Shown here in pieces: positions 15,115 to 17,265 of a stretch of 17,265 nucleotides of DNA. The first letter of the stretch is position 1; every line of letters begins with the position of its first letter. Position numbers and translations under genes: made by a program. The notes below the pieces were generated by a model, which was not told where the DNA came from, did no database searches, and worked only from the letters and a program-made list of their open reading frames with translations. The stretch comes from Deltaproteobacteria bacterium (GTDB taxonomy: Bacteria; CG2-30-53-67), in the NCBI GenBank assembly GCA_013151235.1, contig JAADIO010000043.1, positions 1 to 17,265 of the forward strand. Reading direction: 5' to 3'.

Positions 15115-15142
15115 ATCATAGCACAACAAGGGGAGGATGCAA
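15115..15142 (-). promoter_or_regulatory. Sigma70 promoter for the pgm-ftsB-GH57-ROK block
   Basis: On the minus strand, TTGCAT (15137-15142), a 16-base spacer, then TATGAT (15115-15120). Transcription would start near 15108, about 30 bases before the phosphoglucomutase ATG. No other strong promoter was seen before the downstream genes. Confidence 0.65.
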
Positions 15143-15234
15143 ACGGATTTTTCGGATTCGAGCCTGACCAGTCCGGCAGACGGACCTTCTACTGATCTGT
15201 TTACGTTATGTGAACGACAGGGGAAAGCACTCCA

Positions 15235-15963
15235 TCATCCATGATCATTTACGGCCCAGTCGACCTGCCGGAGGATCCCCCGGAGGATCCGCACCTCCCG
15301 GTCATTTAATTTTGCCCGGCCGAAAATCCGCCGGAGATCCCGCATGATGTGCCGGGGATTCTCCCGATTTAGAAAGCCGATCCGGGACAGGGTCTCTTCC
15401 ATCTGAGAAAACATCTGCTCCTGTAGTACGGAATCAGCAATAGAGCGATCCGCCCTTCCCGACGCACCTCCATCCACGGCATAGATCTCGTAGGCAATCA
15501 CCATAACCGCATGGGAGAGATTGAGGGAGGGAAAGGCCGGGTGCGACGGGATCGTCACGAATTCATGGCAGAGATCGAGTTCCTCGTTGGAAAGGCCGTG
15601 ATCTTCCGTCCCGAAGAGAAGAGCGATCCGGTCGTCGGGATGGACCGTCAAAAGGCGTTTTGCCATCTCCCGGGGCAAACGGCTCTCTCCCTGAAAGCGG
15701 GGCCGGTCGGGGGGAACGGTCCCCACAACAAGATTGCATCCGGCAAGAGCCGCAGGAAGATCGACGAAGACCTCCGCCCGGTGGAGGATCTCCTTCGCCG
15801 ACACAGCCATCCACTCGGCAATCTCGGCCCTGTGATCGCAGGGTTGGACAAGCCGGAGCCTCGACAACCCCATGTTTTTCATCGCCCGCACAACGGAACC
15901 GACATTGCCGGGATGGAGGGGGTGGGAGAGTACAACAGTGATCCGGTCAAGATGTTCTTTCAT
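15235..15963 (-). CDS. TrmH/TrmJ-like SPOUT RNA 2'-O-methyltransferase
   Basis: A 242-residue protein. Start 15963 is preferred to an in-frame ATG at 16002 because AAGGA lies six bases upstream and the family's opening RITVVLSHPLHPGNVGSVVRAMKNMG begins here; the longer form would add 13 residues upstream of this site. SPOUT motifs: PGNVGSVVRAMKNMG (18-32, R26 catalytic candidate), LLFGTEDHGLSNEEL (115-129, E120), and PSLNLSHAVMVIAYEI (145-160), which form the trefoil knot binding S-adenosylmethionine. TrmJ-type enzymes methylate the ribose at tRNA position 32. The C-terminal 75 residues (from about 165) form the helical extension typical of TrmJ. It is separated from phosphoglucomutase by 157 bases containing a new promoter, so it is probably a separate transcript. 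Confidence 0.85.
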   Translation of the reverse strand: MKEHLDRITVVLSHPLHPGNVGSVVRAMKNMGLSRLRLVQPCDHRAEIAEWMAVSAKEILHRAEVFVDLPAALAGCNLVVGTVPPDRPRFQGESRLPREMAKRLLTVHPDDRIALLFGTEDHGLSNEELDLCHEFVTIPSHPAFPSLNLSHAVMVIAYEIYAVDGGASGRADRSIADSVLQEQMFSQMEETLSRIGFLNRENPRHIMRDLRRIFGRAKLNDREVRILRGILRQVDWAVNDHG

Positions 15964-15990
15964 TTTTTTCCTTGGAAAAAACCTCAAGGA

Positions 15991-16019
15991 TTGCAATTGC
16001 ATCTTTTGCAGTGTATAGT
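15991..16019 (+). promoter_or_regulatory. Sigma70 promoter for selD (with a possible overlapping divergent promoter)
   Basis: TTGCAA (15991-15996), a 17-base spacer and TATAGT (16014-16019) give a strong plus-strand promoter starting near 16026. On the other strand TTGCAT (16033-16038) with TATACA (16012-16017), 15 bases apart, could serve the methyltransferase gene. The two -10 boxes would overlap. Confidence 0.6.
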
Positions 16020-16058
16020 TTTTTCAGAAGGGATGCAAGATCCGACCTGCTCTAAACA

Positions 16059-16193
16059 TTGATGAAGTCGTAAAAAGTCGTTTTCCGGATTCCGTTCATG
16101 GTTCGACAGGCTCACCACGAACGGAATATCAATCACTTACACCGTTCGCCTGAGCTTGTCGAAGGGCTTCGTGACTTTTTACGACACCATCAA
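16059..16193. mobile_element. MITE-like element, copy 2 (135 bp)
   Basis: Ends TTGATGAAGTCGTAAAAAGT (16059-16078) and the complement of TTGATGGTGTCGTAAAAAGT (16174-16193); 18 of 20 bases match. CA flanks both sides (16057-16058, 16194-16195), a possible 2-bp target duplication as with GC in copy 1. The inside holds paired segments CCGTTC/GAACGG (16092-16097, 16119-16124) and TTCGACAGGCTCA with TGAGCTTGTCGAA (16102-16114, 16151-16163), so the whole element can fold on itself. It shares the subterminal TTTTCCGGATTCCGTTCATG with copy 1 but is about 100 bp shorter. Its right end is 10 bases before the selD ribosome binding site. Confidence 0.72.
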
Positions 16194-16213
16194 CATTGTA
16201 CCAGGAGGAATGA

Positions 16214-17265
16214 ATGGGACTTTTCAACAAAAAGACGCGGCTCATGAGTCTTTCCAGCGGCGCCGGCTGAGCCTGCAAACTCAGTCCTTCGGACCTGGCC
16301 CAAGTTCTGGGACAGCTGCCCAAAATCGATGATCCCAATGTTCTGATCGGGAGCAACACCGCCGACGATTGTGCCGTTTATCGCATCAACGATCACCAGG
16401 CCCTGGTACAGACCGTCGACTATTTCACCCCGGTAGTGGACGACCCCTTCCGGTACGGGGAAATTGCGGCCGCCAACGCCCTCTCCGATATTTACGCCAT
16501 GGGGTGTAAACCATTAATCGCACTCAACATCATCGGATTCCCAGGGAACCTCCCCATGGGAATCATGGCAAAAATTCTCCAGGGAGGGGCATCCAAAGCG
16601 GCCGAGGCGGGAATTCCCATTGTCGGGGGCCACACCATCAACGACCGTGAACCCAAATACGGCCTTGTCGTCACGGCCATCGCAAAGATCGAAGAGATCC
16701 TGACCAACGCCGGAGCAGAAGTGGGCGACGAGCTGGTCCTGACTAAGCCACTGGGATCGGGAATCGGGATCACTGCAACAAAAGCCGGGGCCGGAGGAGA
16801 GGCACTGGTGGAAGAAATCACCAGCCTCATGTCGACGTTGAACAAAGATGCAGCAACGGCCATAAAATCCGTCTCCCCCCATGCCGTAACCGACGTAACC
16901 GGATTCGGTCTTTTAGGACACCTCCATGAGATGACGGCGGCCTCGAAAGTCGGCGCCGAAATCCTGTTTGATCAGGTGCCGCTGCTTCCCTCGCTTCCGG
17001 ACCTGGCCCGGAAAGGATATATCCCCGGCGGAACCAGGACCAATCTGAAATTTCTCGATGGGGACGTTCTCTGGGAAGAGGGAGTCTCCGAGATCGACCG
17101 TCTCATTCTCTGCGATGCACAGACTTCGGGAGGCCTTCTAATCTCCGTTCATCCTGGGGAAAGTGATCAGCTGATCAAAGAATTACAGAAGGTGGGAGCC
17201 CTCGCCTCCCACCGGATCGGAACCATTATTGACGATCCTTCGGGAAAGATCCGGGTTCGCTCAAA
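16214..17265 (+). CDS. selD: Selenide, water dikinase (selenophosphate synthetase) with selenocysteine, 3' end cut by window
   Basis: The reading frame runs from ATG 16214 (AGGAGG at 16203-16208, five-base spacer) to the window edge with one interruption, TGA at 16268-16270. This TGA falls at the catalytic position in GAG-U-ACK (residues 16-22; U19, K22), where E. coli SelD has Cys17 and Lys20, so it is read as selenocysteine. Further SelD motifs: NTADDCAVY (near 50), VDYFTPVVDDP, NALSDIYAMG, GGHT (138-141), DVTGFGLLGH (227-236) and QTSGGLLI near the end. About 350 codons are visible and full proteins are close to 345-350 residues, so little is missing. The enzyme makes selenophosphate from selenide and ATP for selenocysteine and selenouridine synthesis. 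A standard gene caller would truncate it or start at 16499. Confidence 0.92.
16271..16300 (+). other. Candidate bacterial SECIS hairpin
   Basis: Just after the UGA, CAGTCC-TTC-GGAC-c-TG (16282-16297) can form a small stem-loop whose loop lies 18-20 bases from the UGA, inside the range used by bacterial SECIS elements for SelB. The loop is small and lacks an obvious G at its start, so the fold is tentative; the need for a SECIS follows from the in-frame UGA. Confidence 0.35.

Noticed and set aside
15078-15119. Longer phosphoglucomutase start at 15119
   Set aside because: It would place the start codon at the -10 box of a good promoter; the family N-terminus and ribosome binding site fit 15077.
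15150-15200. Small hairpin GTCCG/CGGAC between methyltransferase and phosphoglucomutase as a terminator
   Set aside because: Only five base pairs and no T-run on either side.
16210-16330. ATG at 16210 as start of a small plus-strand gene
   Set aside because: It is only one base after the AGGAGGA sequence and runs in a different frame to a nearby stop; the SelD frame from 16214 has proper spacing and family motifs.
16129-16882. Minus-strand open frames opposite selD
   Set aside because: They are shadows of the SelD coding strand, which matches the family along its full length.

Overview
The window looks like chromosomal DNA of a free-living, probably anaerobic Gram-negative bacterium, most likely from the Desulfobacterota / former Deltaproteobacteria (Desulfuromonas/Geobacter-like). 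This is inferred from two periplasmic multihaem c-type cytochromes, a GEMM-type (cyclic-dinucleotide) riboswitch in front of one of them, a selenocysteine-containing SelD, an FtsB homologue, and short dispersed repeats of a kind I associate with that group. No rRNA, tRNA, integrase or transposase gene was seen, so the exact lineage is not settled.

Layout. (1) 2-4869, plus strand: the end of a mannose-1-phosphate guanylyltransferase / mannose-6-phosphate isomerase cupin domain, then two GH130 (beta-mannoside phosphorylase family) genes and a GT4 glycosyltransferase fused to a C-terminal alpha/alpha-barrel-like domain. Two of these genes appear to use TTG starts. (2) 4932-6296: a DEAD-box RNA helicase (RhlE type) whose leader carries a strong intrinsic terminator hairpin just before its ribosome binding site. 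(3) 6325-8437: a MITE-like element, a minus-strand triheme cytochrome controlled by a GEMM riboswitch plus terminator, a tandem/inverted REP-like repeat, and a plus-strand hexahaem cytochrome built from two triheme modules. (4) 8512-9897: a beta-CASP metallo-beta-lactamase-fold RNase-like protein, followed by a solitary end of the same MITE family. (5) 15963-10044, minus strand: a TrmJ-like SPOUT methyltransferase, then phosphoglucomutase, FtsB, a 731-residue GH57 enzyme and a ROK sugar kinase; the last four are tightly packed from a good sigma70 promoter. (6) 15991-17265, plus strand: selD with an in-frame UGA (selenocysteine) at the catalytic position, a strong promoter, and a complete second MITE copy inside its presumed leader.

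How the genes work together. The GH130 enzymes (release or use of alpha-mannose-1-phosphate), the guanylyltransferase (mannose-1-phosphate to GDP-mannose) and the GT4 enzyme share one metabolite. They could form a mannoside or mannan build-and-recycle system. The minus-strand block is consistent with alpha-glucan turnover: GH57 acts on glucan, ROK phosphorylates free glucose, and PGM interconverts glucose-6-P and glucose-1-P. The cytochromes point to extracytoplasmic electron transfer, one of them gated by a cyclic dinucleotide.
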